From Corynebacterium sp. MSK041 (GTDB lineage: Bacteria; Actinomycetota; Actinomycetes; Mycobacteriales; Mycobacteriaceae), in NCBI RefSeq assembly GCF_030232265.1, contig NZ_JASPJK010000007.1, positions 1-64,000 on the forward strand: a stretch of 64,000 nucleotides of DNA. Direction: 5' to 3'. The notes beneath the pieces are model-generated. The model was not told the origin of the DNA and ran no database searches. It saw only the letters and a list, made by a program, of their open reading frames with translations. Shown here piece by piece: positions 27,483-36,623 of the stretch; the stretch's first letter is position 1, and the number at the start of each line of letters is the position of its first letter. A program made the position numbers and the translations under genes.

Positions 27483-29542
27483 CGGTTACGGACCACCACC
27501 ACGAACGGACCAAACTGCTCCGTGGTCCAGTCAGCGGAGTCAAAGGCATCCGGATTGAAGAAGAGGCCCTGATAGCGGATATTAGGCTCGCTGGGGAAGA
27601 TATCGTGTGCGACGTGCGTCTTCCACGGGGCATCTTGGTCCGTTTCGCTGCCGCGGAAGATGAACACATCGGGTGCGCGCCACGGCGACGCATCAATCTC
27701 TGCGATCATTGCCTTCGGGTCTTGCAGCTGCTCGTAAGAGTCATGCGCCCACTGCGCCACAAGTTCATTGCGGGCCACAAACTGCCCAAGCGGATTGGCA
27801 TAGTGGCTGGTGAAGGCGTTGAAACCGTGGTACGGGTGGTAGGCCAAGAAGTTGATCTCATCGGTGAACAGCACCGTCTCAGACGGGTTGTAGCCCTGCT
27901 CCTGAATGAACTCGTGCATCTGCCCGTAGTAGCGGCCCACGTCAGATTCGCGGCGGTCAGCGCGCTGCCCATCACCATTCGTGTCGCTGTAGGCCTGATC
28001 CAGGAAGACCTGATTCTTATCGGGGATCTGCTGCACGTAACTCAGCATCGCTAGAGCCAGGCCTGCAATAAACACGGTGGTGATCGTGCAGTTAGTGCGC
28101 TTGCTCAAACCGGTGGGGTAGAGGCGGTCAACGCCGGTGAGGCGGAGGTCGATGAGGGCGAGGACACCGGACGTCGATAAGAGCAAAGCGATGAGAACCT
28201 CAACCCGGAAACCGAGCAGCGTTGTGCCAACAAGAGTGATCACCATCGAGGCAACAACCCACACGTAACACACGGCTGTTGCGATACCTAGCGCTGTGAA
28301 CGCGGGCTCGCGGTGTCGCACGATGATGTACAGCAAGCCGAAGAAACTGAGCACACCCACCAAGGTGAGGTGGAAGAACGGCAGAGGAACCGTGGTGCCC
28401 TGCGACGGCAGGAAGTGCTGTGCCGCCGACGACACATCCTCGGACGCCGTGAACAGCGCGAACAGGTACGGGCCCCACGACAGCAGCGCGATGCAGATCG
28501 AGCCCACACCCATCGCTACAAGGTGCACAAACGGCTTCACCGTACGCTTGCCGCGCCCCATCGCGATGAAAGCGATGAACGCCAGCACGATCATGGTCAG
28601 CGCCATAATGCCTGTGTACAGCGTGTAAAAACATGCCGACGCCCCCAGATACAACGCCACAGCAATTGTCGACGTCCACGAGCCATGCATCGCCCGATAC
28701 CCCAACACCGCCGCCGCCGGAACACCCATGGCCACCACTGCGGCATAGGGCTCTTCCGGCACCATGGTGAGAATCACCGCTGTGGTCACCAGCGCGATCG
28801 CCGTCGCCGCCGGCAAAGACCCAGTGATCCTGCGCCACAACGGCACCAACGCCGAACCCGTCGCCGCCAGCGACACCAGCGCCCACGGTTGGTACACCTC
28901 CCAACCCGGCATGTTCAGCAGGTTGGCCATGCGGCCACCCAGCCAGAACCAGCCGATGGGATAGAAAGACGGCATGTCCACATAGTTCATGTCCTGGTTG
29001 GACATCGTCTCCGTCATGCGGGTGAGAAACTGGGTGCGGAAGCCCTGGTCAACCTGGATGCCATCCAAGTACAGCTTGGTAGCGGACAGCGGAATAGCTA
29101 TCGACGACACCACCAACCCCGCCGGCGCCAGCCCACACACAGCCTCCGTGAGCACCCGGCGCCACGCCGGTCGCTCCTTGCTGCTCGTACGGTCCCGCAC
29201 CCACAGCCACAGCAACACCGTGACGGCGATGAGGACGAACAGCGAACCCGCCGTGGCCAACGCCCGCGTCACCATAGACACGTTGAACGCCGCCAGGGTC
29301 ACCTGCTTCAACGCGAAAAACGCCACAAGCGCCAGAAGACCCCCGGCCACGGCGGCGACGACGATGCGCACAATGGCGCTCGACGTGCTCACCTGGTCGG
29401 GGGCAAAAGCCTGTAAACGAGGCTTCTCACGGTCCTGAGCTTCCGCTTTCGTGTCAGGCTCAGCCGCATCACTGTCCTCCACAACGACCCCGCCTTCAGC
29501 GGAGTCGAGTGGTTCGTTGTTGTCCTCGGGGCTCACTGTCAT
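27479..29542 (-). CDS. aftA: Galactan 5-O-arabinofuranosyltransferase AftA
   Basis: Adds the first arabinofuranose to galactan, using decaprenyl-phosphoryl arabinose. At 687 residues it is close to the length of corynebacterial and mycobacterial AftA. It has an acidic N-terminal tail, then about 11 transmembrane segments with the periplasmic loop DGIQVDQGFRTQFLTRM and SFYPIGWFWLGGRM, and a soluble C-terminal domain (GFNAFTSHYANPLGQ). It is the first gene of the pair with emb (ATGA overlap) and is 65 bases after dprE2 reading the minus strand. The precise catalytic aspartates are not assigned. Confidence 0.93.
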   Translation of the reverse strand: MTVSPEDNNEPLDSAEGGVVVEDSDAAEPDTKAEAQDREKPRLQAFAPDQVSTSSAIVRIVVAAVAGGLLALVAFFALKQVTLAAFNVSMVTRALATAGSLFVLIAVTVLLWLWVRDRTSSKERPAWRRVLTEAVCGLAPAGLVVSSIAIPLSATKLYLDGIQVDQGFRTQFLTRMTETMSNQDMNYVDMPSFYPIGWFWLGGRMANLLNMPGWEVYQPWALVSLAATGSALVPLWRRITGSLPAATAIALVTTAVILTMVPEEPYAAVVAMGVPAAAVLGYRAMHGSWTSTIAVALYLGASACFYTLYTGIMALTMIVLAFIAFIAMGRGKRTVKPFVHLVAMGVGSICIALLSWGPYLFALFTASEDVSSAAQHFLPSQGTTVPLPFFHLTLVGVLSFFGLLYIIVRHREPAFTALGIATAVCYVWVVASMVITLVGTTLLGFRVEVLIALLLSTSGVLALIDLRLTGVDRLYPTGLSKRTNCTITTVFIAGLALAMLSYVQQIPDKNQVFLDQAYSDTNGDGQRADRRESDVGRYYGQMHEFIQEQGYNPSETVLFTDEINFLAYHPYHGFNAFTSHYANPLGQFVARNELVAQWAHDSYEQLQDPKAMIAEIDASPWRAPDVFIFRGSETDQDAPWKTHVAHDIFPSEPNIRYQGLFFNPDAFDSADWTTEQFGPFVVVVRNR

Positions 29543-29606
29543 AGGTGACAGTCTCCCATAGAAGCCCCGTTAAACGGGCATTGAGCAGACGAGATAGCGG
29601 GCTTGT

Positions 29607-30371
29607 TTAGAAACTGAGTTTGCGCATGATCGGCGCCGGAATGTGCTGCAGCACAAGGGAGATCGGGCCGAAGAGCTTGTGTACGAACACGTTCGACTTG
29701 CCCGCCAGTGCAGCGGACACAGCAGCCTTGGCTACATCTTCCTTGTTCACCGTCAGCGGTGCCTCGTCGAGACCCTCCGTCATCTTGGTGCGCACCTGGC
29801 CTGGACGGACCACGGTCACGGTCACGCCGGAATCACGCAGTGCTTCACCGAGCTGGGTGTAGAAGCCGTCCATGCCGGCCTTGGTGGCGCCGTACACGAA
29901 GTTGGAGCGACGCACCTTCATGCCCGCCACCGAACTCATGGCAATGATTTTGCCGTGGCCCTGCTCCTTGAACTTCTGGCCCAGCAGCACACCGACGGAC
30001 ACCGGTGCGGTGAAGTTCGTCTGTGCCGAAGCAACAGCAGCTTCCTGGTTCTGCCAGAGTTCTTCCTGGTCACCCAAGGTGCCAAAGGCGACGATGGCGA
30101 TATCCACGTCACCCTCCGCAAACGCCGCATCAATCACTGCCGGGTGGGAGGCGGTATCAAATGCGTCAAAGTCCACTAGGCGCACCTCGCCGGCGCCGTG
30201 GGCGGTCACTTCCTCCACCGCCGCCTCCAAGCGGGGGGAGTTTTCGCGGGCTGCCAGCGTGACGGTGGGGTTGCCACCGCGGGAGACCAACTCGTCCACG
30301 ATCGCGAGACCGATCTCGGAGGTACCACCGAGCAGCAAGATGTGTTGTGCTTGTCCTACAGCGTTAAGCAT
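29607..30371 (-). CDS. dprE2: Decaprenyl-phosphoryl-2-keto-ribose reductase DprE2
   Basis: An NADH-dependent SDR of 254 residues that reduces the 2-keto intermediate to decaprenyl-phosphoryl arabinose, the second half of the epimerisation started by DprE1. The nucleotide motif is GGTSEIGLAIVDEL, with MSSVAGMKVRRSNFVYGATK supplying the catalytic Ser, Tyr and Lys. It follows dprE1 after 48 bases on the same strand, so dprE1-dprE2-aftA-emb form one block. An imperfect look-alike of the queuosine-type motif (GCAATGATTTTGC, near 29940) is only chance. Confidence 0.93.
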   Translation of the reverse strand: MLNAVGQAQHILLLGGTSEIGLAIVDELVSRGGNPTVTLAARENSPRLEAAVEEVTAHGAGEVRLVDFDAFDTASHPAVIDAAFAEGDVDIAIVAFGTLGDQEELWQNQEAAVASAQTNFTAPVSVGVLLGQKFKEQGHGKIIAMSSVAGMKVRRSNFVYGATKAGMDGFYTQLGEALRDSGVTVTVVRPGQVRTKMTEGLDEAPLTVNKEDVAKAAVSAALAGKSNVFVHKLFGPISLVLQHIPAPIMRKLSF

Positions 30372-30419
30372 TGTGTTCTTTTACCTTTTCTTGTTGTGGG
30401 GCCGAACCGTTCCTGTGAA

Positions 30420-31835
30420 CTAATTCAGCTCCAAGCGGCGGGACATGTCGGAGGCGAAGACCCCGGTCGGGTCGATGGCGCGGCGGGTTTCTAGCCAGTT
30501 GCCCATCTCTGGGTACATCTTGTGGAAGTTCTCTGCGGATGTGCGAGACTCCTTGGCCAGGTAGAGGCGGCCACCGAATTCCATGACCTGGTCGTCGAGG
30601 CGGTCCAGGAAGGAGTGCAGGCCGTCGCGGATGGGGAAGTCCACGCATACGTTCCAGCCACGCATTGGGTAGGACAGCGGTGCGCGGTTGCCTTCGCCGA
30701 ACAGCTTGAACACGTTGAGGGCGGTGTAGTGGCCAGAAGCCTGAATGTCGTAGATGATCTGCTTGAACGGCTCCACCGCATCCGTGGGCACCACGAACTG
30801 GTATTGCAGGAAGCCGGCCTTGCCGTAGCCACGGTTCCACTCCGCGATCATGTCGAGCGGTTGGTAGAACTGCGTCAGGTTCAAAATGTCATTCGTGCTG
30901 GGGGAACCCATGCGGTAGTAGGCCTCACCGATGGCCATGAGGGACAGCTTGTTCATGGTCCAGGATGGGAAGATGTCCGGCACCGTCATGAGCTGGGGTG
31001 CGGAGAACTTCAACGGATCCTTAGCCAGCTTTGGTGCGTATTCCTCCAGTTGTGCCAGGGTGGCCAGCGAGCCGCGGGAGATGGTGGAGCGACCGGTCTT
31101 CGGCGGTGCGGAGATCGCATCAAACCAGGCAGAGGAGTAGGTGTAGCCCTCTTCCTGGCCATGCGAGTGCTCCTCAATCGTCTCGTCCAAGGTCGTGGTG
31201 CGCACCGTGTCGGAGATGAAGTAGGCGGTTTCCGTGCGCGTCATCTTGATGCGTGCGCGCAGGATGATGCCGGTGAGTCCCATGCCGCCGACGGTTGCCC
31301 AGAACAGCGTGCCGTCCGGGTCATCGGCAGAGCCTTCTGGCTCAAGGTGCAGCACGCGTCCATCAGCCACGAGCAGTTCCATCGACACCACGTGGTCACC
31401 GAAAGACCCCGCGGAGTGGTGGTTTTTGCCGTGAATATCCGGGCCGATTGCGCCACCAATGGTTACCTGGCGGGTACCCGGCAACACCGGAACCCACAGG
31501 CCGTAGGGCAGCGCCGCCTTCATCAGCTGATCCAGCGTCACGCCCGCATCCACATCGACGATCGCGGTCTCCGCGTCGATCGAGTGAATCGTGTCGAGCG
31601 GTTGCATATCAACGACGAGTCCGCCGCCATTTTGCGCCGGGTCACCATAGGACCGGCCCATACCGCGGGCGATGACGCCGCGGCGCTTGTGTTCAGGCAG
31701 CGTGGAGTTCTCATCCGCGATCTGCGCCACGGCCTTCTTAATGACGTCAACGTCAGCCGTGGCAAGAACCTGCGCTGTCGACGGGGCGGTACGGCCCCAG
31801 CCATGCAGCGATTGAGTGGTGGTGATCAATTCCAT
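30420..31835 (-). CDS. dprE1: Decaprenyl-phosphoryl-beta-D-ribose 2-oxidase DprE1
   Basis: An FAD-dependent oxidase of 471 residues that oxidises decaprenyl-phosphoryl ribose. FAD-binding blocks include [16 protein letters not shown] and [21 protein letters not shown]. The cysteine that benzothiazinones attack is present in [11 protein letters not shown], as in Mycobacterium tuberculosis DprE1, so the protein may be sensitive to those drugs. It begins the arabinan precursor operon. Confidence 0.95.
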   Translation of the reverse strand: MELITTTQSLHGWGRTAPSTAQVLATADVDVIKKAVAQIADENSTLPEHKRRGVIARGMGRSYGDPAQNGGGLVVDMQPLDTIHSIDAETAIVDVDAGVTLDQLMKAALPYGLWVPVLPGTRQVTIGGAIGPDIHGKNHHSAGSFGDHVVSMELLVADGRVLHLEPEGSADDPDGTLFWATVGGMGLTGIILRARIKMTRTETAYFISDTVRTTTLDETIEEHSHGQEEGYTYSSAWFDAISAPPKTGRSTISRGSLATLAQLEEYAPKLAKDPLKFSAPQLMTVPDIFPSWTMNKLSLMAIGEAYYRMGSPSTNDILNLTQFYQPLDMIAEWNRGYGKAGFLQYQFVVPTDAVEPFKQIIYDIQASGHYTALNVFKLFGEGNRAPLSYPMRGWNVCVDFPIRDGLHSFLDRLDDQVMEFGGRLYLAKESRTSAENFHKMYPEMGNWLETRRAIDPTGVFASDMSRRLELN

Positions 31836-31892
31836 GCGCCCAAGCCTACTCGGGGAATATCCCGTTGCCGGTCAGGCGCGTTGGGGTGGGCC

Positions 31893-32114
31893 TTAAAGCT
31901 CCATGATCTCCCGGATGCGCGCCGGGAGTTCTTCCTGGCTGGTGATCACCGGTTTGCCTGCTTCTTTGTGCGCACGCAATTCGTCATAAACAATGCCTCG
32001 GCTTGTGCTGTCCAGGATGGGAAGTTCCTGGGCGATAAGGCGCGCCATGAAATCATCCAGCGGTACGTTGACCAGCTGAGCAGAAATGTGTGGGGTGTCT
32101 TCGGAATTGGCCAT
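31893..32114 (-). CDS. Conserved small hypothetical protein
   Basis: A 73-residue acidic protein (MANSEDTPHISAQLVNVPLD) with no signal peptide or membrane helix. ATG at 32114 is taken over GTG at 32120. The ribosome-binding site is weak. It lies 57 bases upstream of dprE1 on the same strand and divergent from a membrane protein gene. No family or function is recognised. Its even codon use and compact length suggest a real gene. Confidence 0.55.
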   Translation of the reverse strand: MANSEDTPHISAQLVNVPLDDFMARLIAQELPILDSTSRGIVYDELRAHKEAGKPVITSQEELPARIREIMEL

Positions 32115-32158
32115 GTGCACAGCCTACTTGGCGGTGCCACCCCGCTAAGATGGCGCCC

Positions 32159-32629
32159 ATGACGGAGACTATTCAGGAGATTACGGGCGAGACTCGCGTT
32201 GATTACAACGCACTGGACAACACCACTGGGGGCCGCCTTCTCCAGGCGGCGTTCGCTGGGGCGTTTACGGCGGTGCCGGACTATGCTCAGTCCACTCCGG
32301 CACGCGTGGCGTCGTGGGTGGGCATCGCCGCCGCGTTCACTGGCACGGTGGCGGCGTTCAATGCTTTTGATGAGGATCCGCGTAATGACCTCACCACCAC
32401 CGTCGATCGCAGTTCTGACACTGGCAGCCCTGCCAAGACCTGGGGGCTTCTCGCCGGTGGCACTGCGCTGCTCATCGGTAGCATTCGCCTGAGCATTGCC
32501 GCGGATAAGAAGATGGCAGAAGCGCTGCGTCGTCGCGGTGCGAAGCGCCCGTACACCCTCCTGGGTCTCGGCGGTGCGGTCTTGCTGTTTGCCGCCACTG
32601 AAATTGATGCCCGCGTCAACGCTTCCTAA
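32159..32629 (+). CDS. Small integral membrane protein, unknown function
   Basis: A 156-residue protein with three hydrophobic segments: about residues 43-64 (VASWVGIAAAFTGTVAAF), 85-104 (TWGLLAGGTALLIGSI) and 127-146 (LLGLGGAVLLFAATEI), separated by charged loops. ATG at 32159 (MTETIQEITG) is preferred, and an in-frame ATG nine bases earlier is an alternative. It is divergent from the small hypothetical gene. Its place beside the arabinogalactan genes suggests an envelope role, but no family is recognised. Confidence 0.6.
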   Translation: MTETIQEITGETRVDYNALDNTTGGRLLQAAFAGAFTAVPDYAQSTPARVASWVGIAAAFTGTVAAFNAFDEDPRNDLTTTVDRSSDTGSPAKTWGLLAGGTALLIGSIRLSIAADKKMAEALRRRGAKRPYTLLGLGGAVLLFAATEIDARVNAS

Positions 32630-32648
32630 ATCTCATTAGGCTGGGGTC

Positions 32649-33158
32649 ATGCCTAGCACGCTGCATCGTCTGCACCGCCACCGTCAGGTGGCGTCTGTCG
32701 TCGATCTCGAGGCAGCTCGCGTCTGTCTCCGCGGGGATCAGGCGACCCGGGCACGCACGTTGTTGTTTCGTTGTGCCACCCAGCGGGCGGATGAGGAGGT
32801 TATCCGGTACCTCGGTGTGGATGCGGATAACACGCTCGAAGACGTACAGCTGGCTCTGGACATTGCCTTTACGGTTCCCAGCCATAGCTCGGCCCCCGCA
32901 CGCTTTACCCAGCAGCACGACGACAGTGGCCGCTTGGATCTGACCACCACGATCGGTGATTACCTCACCGAACCCGGGGATATCCTCTTCTTCCACTGGG
33001 GTCTGTGGCAGTTCACCCTCGTGCTTAGTGACGTGCTCCCGCGGGACACCGCCAACCCGCGTGCATTGTGTGTGGCGGGCGACGGCGAGTTCGGTGGCCA
33101 TCCCTTTGATATTGCCGCCATCAATGATCAGCTCCACGCCACCACTGGAAGAGACTGA
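32649..33158 (+). CDS. pRiA4b ORF-3-like domain protein
   Basis: A 169-residue protein. From about residue 56 it resembles the plasmid pRiA4b ORF-3 / IS1096 TnpR passenger domain: NTLEDVQLALDIAF, then GDILFFHWGLWQFTLVL, then LPRDTANPRALCVAGDGEFGG. The function of that domain is unknown. The N-terminal 45 residues are Arg/His-rich. It lies between a membrane protein gene and gtrA, all on the plus strand, with short gaps. The likeness is by motif order only. Confidence 0.55.
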   Translation: MPSTLHRLHRHRQVASVVDLEAARVCLRGDQATRARTLLFRCATQRADEEVIRYLGVDADNTLEDVQLALDIAFTVPSHSSAPARFTQQHDDSGRLDLTTTIGDYLTEPGDILFFHWGLWQFTLVLSDVLPRDTANPRALCVAGDGEFGGHPFDIAAINDQLHATTGRD

Positions 33159-33218
33159 GAGACATGCCTGTACCCGCCTACTTCTGTGGTGCGCCGGTTA
33201 CCGGTAAGGTTGTCCGGC

Positions 33219-33680
33219 GTGTCAACCAAGCCTGAAAACTCGCAACCCACTAGCGCCAAGCAGCAGCTCGTGCGGTTCATCATCGTCGGCATCTTTTGTG
33301 CCGTGCTCGACTTCGGGCTGACCTACCTGCTCACGCACGCCGTCGGGCTTGACCGCGTGACCGCGAAGATTTTCGGCTGGTGCCTCGGCACCGCGGCGGC
33401 GTACCTGTTGAACTCCAAGTTCACGTTTGAAGCGAAGATCACCGGCAAACGCGCGTTTGCCGTTCTTGTGCTCTACCTGTCCACCCTTGGTGTGCAAACG
33501 CTGTTGTACTGGATCACCGATGGCCCGCTCATCGCGTTGGGCTTGGTGGATCCGTGGAAGGATGGCGTGTCCTTCGTTATCGCCCAGGGTGTGGCTACGG
33601 TGACCAACTTTGTTCTGCAGCGCGTGCTCATCTTCAACGAGCCTGCGCGCGTGGTTATCGAGGAAGAACCGACCCGCTAA
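33219..33680 (+). CDS. GtrA-family membrane protein
   Basis: A 153-residue protein with four transmembrane segments: FIIVGIFCAVLDFGLTYLL, then WCLGTAAAYLLNSKFTFEA (the GtrA signature NSKFTF), then AVLVLYLSTLGVQTLLYWI and VIAQGVATVTNFVLQRVLIF. It is the counterpart of mycobacterial Rv3789, which is thought to flip or hold the decaprenyl-phosphoryl arabinose precursor for arabinan synthesis. The start is GTG at 33219. It is convergent with glfT1, with one base between the genes. Confidence 0.85.
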   Translation: MSTKPENSQPTSAKQQLVRFIIVGIFCAVLDFGLTYLLTHAVGLDRVTAKIFGWCLGTAAAYLLNSKFTFEAKITGKRAFAVLVLYLSTLGVQTLLYWITDGPLIALGLVDPWKDGVSFVIAQGVATVTNFVLQRVLIFNEPARVVIEEEPTR

Positions 33681-33681
33681 T

Positions 33682-34623
33682 TTAGGCGCCGGGCCGCTGG
33701 AAGTCCTCGTTGGCACCCATGCGCAGGAGCTTCAGCCACTCCTTGAATTCCGCCGGGCTGCGGCGCTGAATAAGGAAGAACCAGCCAAAACGCACCAATT
33801 CCTGCAGTTTCATCTTCTGCATACCGCGTTGGTTAATGATGTAGCCGCGGTTGCGGTACGTGAAATACCGCTTCGTATCATTGTCCGGCCACTGCGCGTG
33901 CGCGCGGCCGCCCATGATCGGGTGGAATTCCGCGGAGCCGTCCGGGTGCAGGTACGCCGTGGTCAGCGCCGTGCCGTAGTTCAGGCCCGATTGCGCTAAT
34001 CGACGGTGATACTCCACCTCATCCCCCCGAATAAACAGCCGATAATCCGGTACACCAATCCGTTCCATCGCCTTCGCGCTAATCAGCGCGCCGTTGAACA
34101 GGCTGGCGTACTGGGGAAGATAATCCCCTTCCAGCTCATCCCGGCGACGGTGCCATGTCAGGCCTTGGCGCAGGGGGAAGGCGAGCTTGTTCGGGTCATC
34201 GATGTTGCACACCACCGGCGACACCTCTGACAGCTGCTCGCGTTGCGCGACCCGGTACAGCGTCTCCAGAACATGCTCATCGGCGGGGCGGCCATCATCG
34301 TCAGCGCACCAAATGGCGTCCGCGCCCAGCGCCAAAGCGTGCAGGAAGCCATAGGCGAACCCACCAGCACCGCCCAGATTGGTGTGGGAGGCCAGGTAGA
34401 CCGCTTTATCGCCCGCGAGTTCAGTGAGGAGCTCGCGGACCTCATCCTCGGCGCCGTTATCCACCACGACCACCCAGTCCACCGGGTGCGTTTGCGCCAC
34501 CACCTGTTCCAGAGAGTGTTTGAGCAGCTCAACCCTCTTGTGGGTGACAATCACCGCCGCCGTTGTGCCGTTGGGGTCCAACACCGGTGATGCCGCTGGC
34601 GCTTGGGAGTTCATGGGGTTCAT
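33682..34623 (-). CDS. glfT1: Galactofuranosyltransferase GlfT1
   Basis: A GT2 glycosyltransferase of 313 residues that adds the first galactofuranoses to the linker of arabinogalactan. It has AAVIVTHKRVELLKHSLEQV at the start, SHTNLGGAGGFAYGF, the DxD-type metal motif in WCADDDGRPADE, and RGDEVEYHRRLAQSG, all typical of the galactan initiating enzyme. It lies after wzt on the minus strand, so the order wzm-wzt-glfT1 matches Corynebacteriales. It is cytoplasmic, membrane associated. Confidence 0.9.
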   Translation of the reverse strand: MNPMNSQAPAASPVLDPNGTTAAVIVTHKRVELLKHSLEQVVAQTHPVDWVVVVDNGAEDEVRELLTELAGDKAVYLASHTNLGGAGGFAYGFLHALALGADAIWCADDDGRPADEHVLETLYRVAQREQLSEVSPVVCNIDDPNKLAFPLRQGLTWHRRRDELEGDYLPQYASLFNGALISAKAMERIGVPDYRLFIRGDEVEYHRRLAQSGLNYGTALTTAYLHPDGSAEFHPIMGGRAHAQWPDNDTKRYFTYRNRGYIINQRGMQKMKLQELVRFGWFFLIQRRSPAEFKEWLKLLRMGANEDFQRPGA

Positions 34624-34731
34624 TGTGCCACTACCCGGCAGCCGTTCGAGATATCTGACAAGGGGTCTGTCGTGCGCACTGAAAAAAGGCAGGTAGGGGA
34701 GTTAGTGGATAAACCTATGAGAGTTATAGTG

Positions 34732-35550
34732 TCAGATTTCTCGATTGTTGCCCTCAGACTTCTCTTCCTCATTAAAGCGGACCAGCAGATCCCGGACGTA
34801 CTGGCCGGCTTCAGGGCCTTCGTAGGCTTCCACCACGTCGTCGACAAGCCCAGCTTTTTTGATCTGGCCTTTGTCTACCCACAGGGCGGTGTTGCATAGC
34901 TGTGCCAGGAAGTCGTTGGAGTGGGAGGCGAAAACGAGGATGCCGGAGCGCTCCACCAGTTCAGCAAGGCGGACGCGGGCCTTGGCCATGAACGCGGCGT
35001 CGACAGCGCCGATACCTTCATCGAGCAGGAGAATCTCCGGCTCAATGGAGGTGACCACACCTAGCGCGAGGCGCACGCGCATACCGGTGGAGTAGGTGCG
35101 CAAGGGCATGTCCAGGTAGTCGCCGAGTTCAGAGAATTCCGCGATCTCATCCATCTTGGCCTTCATCTGCTTGCGGGTCTGCCCGAGGAAGAGGCCACGG
35201 ATGATGATGTTCTCGTAGCCAGAGATCTCCGGGTCCATGCCCACGCCCAGGTCGAAGACGGGGGCGACGCGGCCACGGACATCGGCGACACCGCGGGTGG
35301 GTTCATAGATGCCAGACAGCAGGCGCAGCAGCGTGGACTTGCCGGCGCCGTTGTGGCCGACTAGGCCAACGCGGTCACCTTCACGCAGGTGCAGGTTGAT
35401 GTCCTTGAGAGCCTCAACGACGACGGTGTTCGAGGCATTCTTGCCAATCGCGCCGCCAGCGGAGCTCATCACGGCTTTCTTGAGGGAGCGGGACTTGGCG
35501 TCAAAAATAGGAAAGTCAACGCAGGCGTTGTAGGTGTCAATGGAAACCAT
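34732..35550 (-). CDS. wzt: Galactan/O-antigen ABC exporter, ATP-binding subunit Wzt
   Basis: A 272-residue ABC ATPase with Walker A GHNGAGKSTLL, signature STGMRVRLALG and Walker B ILLLDEGIGAVD. It is the RfbE/Rv3781-type subunit that drives export of lipid-linked galactan with Wzm. The ATG follows GAAAGGA. It lies 30 bases after wzm on the same strand. The gap of 108 bases to glfT1 holds no recognised promoter but contains a 15-base motif found once more at 48870. Confidence 0.9.
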   Translation of the reverse strand: MVSIDTYNACVDFPIFDAKSRSLKKAVMSSAGGAIGKNASNTVVVEALKDINLHLREGDRVGLVGHNGAGKSTLLRLLSGIYEPTRGVADVRGRVAPVFDLGVGMDPEISGYENIIIRGLFLGQTRKQMKAKMDEIAEFSELGDYLDMPLRTYSTGMRVRLALGVVTSIEPEILLLDEGIGAVDAAFMAKARVRLAELVERSGILVFASHSNDFLAQLCNTALWVDKGQIKKAGLVDDVVEAYEGPEAGQYVRDLLVRFNEEEKSEGNNREI

Positions 35551-35580
35551 CCGAAAATCCTTTCTGTGGCGGTGACGCCG

Positions 35581-36429
35581 TTACACCCAGTAGGGGACCC
35601 GGTAGCGCCATTGGCGCATGACAACGAGTGCGACTAGCAGTCCAACAACAGTGAATGCGAGCACAATCCACCAGTGGTAGGCAGCCACGTCCTTGCCAAT
35701 GAGGGGGGCGCGGACGATCTCAAGGTAGTGGTACAGCGGGTTGAGCTCAGCGATGCGGGCGCGCTGCGCGACCTCGCCGCCCTGCTGCTTGAGGGTCTCC
35801 GTGGTCCACACGATCGGCGTGACATAGAACAGCAGTTGCACCAACGCTTCAAGCAGCGGAGCCACATCACGGAAACGCGTAGCGACGATGCCAAACAGCA
35901 TGGTCACCCACACCCCGTTCAGCACCAACAACGCAAAACCAGGAACAAACAACAACGCCGACCAGCCCAGATCCAGCCGGAAGGCCAACACCAAGATGAG
36001 CCAGATAACCATGTTGTGCGCAAAGAACAGGATCTGGCGCCACACCAGGCGATACACATGCACCGACAGGGCGGAGGGCAGCTGATTGATCAGACCCTCA
36101 TTCTCAATGAAGACATTGGCACCATCCTTGATGCACCCGGAGATGAACCCCCACACGATGAAGCCCACGGTCACGTGCGGCAGGAACTCCCGCACGGAGA
36201 TCTGGAACAGCATCGAGTACAGCAAACCCAACGCCAAGGCCATGACGCCGGTGGCGATGGTGATCCACAGCGGACCGAGCGTACTGCGGCGGTAGCGCTG
36301 CTTGATGTCCTGCCAACCGAGCTGGAGCCACAGCTCGTACTGGCCCCATCCGCGCGCGAGGTCGCCGGCGGCCGTGCCAAAGGTTTGGGACGTGGAGGCC
36401 GGGGTGTTGTCGTTGGGGCCGGACGTCAT
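35581..36429 (-). CDS. wzm: Galactan/O-antigen ABC exporter, permease subunit Wzm
   Basis: A 282-residue ABC-2 membrane protein with six transmembrane helices. The first cytoplasmic block is QYELWLQLGWQDIKQRYRRS, then GLLYSMLFQISVREFLPHV, and the end is YLEIVRAPLIGKDVA. This is the RfbD/Rv3783 family partner of Wzt. The start is uncertain: ATG at 36429 has no clear ribosome-binding site, while GTG at 36468 has AGGGTGA five bases before it. The frame remains open to 36630, inside the divergent gene region. It is the first gene of wzm-wzt-glfT1. Confidence 0.88.
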   Translation of the reverse strand: MTSGPNDNTPASTSQTFGTAAGDLARGWGQYELWLQLGWQDIKQRYRRSTLGPLWITIATGVMALALGLLYSMLFQISVREFLPHVTVGFIVWGFISGCIKDGANVFIENEGLINQLPSALSVHVYRLVWRQILFFAHNMVIWLILVLAFRLDLGWSALLFVPGFALLVLNGVWVTMLFGIVATRFRDVAPLLEALVQLLFYVTPIVWTTETLKQQGGEVAQRARIAELNPLYHYLEIVRAPLIGKDVAAYHWWIVLAFTVVGLLVALVVMRQWRYRVPYWV

Positions 36430-36623
36430 GCGGGAGACGTCGGCAAGCAATTGCTTCTTGTCGTGCACGAGTATCACCCTAGCGTCAGCTGGTGAAAAAC
36501 CGGGTAAGGGGGCGAAGGTGCGTAGCGCAACACCGGCAGGCATAATTGTTGCGAATGTGTCGTGTGGTATTGAATAGCCCCCCACACGAAGAACACAAGA
36601 GAAGTCGGGGAAGGAGTGCGGCA

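Noticed and set aside
29940..29955. A GCAATGATTTTGC sequence resembling the queuosine-type motif
   Set aside because: It is inside dprE2, is not symmetric, and is not near a start codon.
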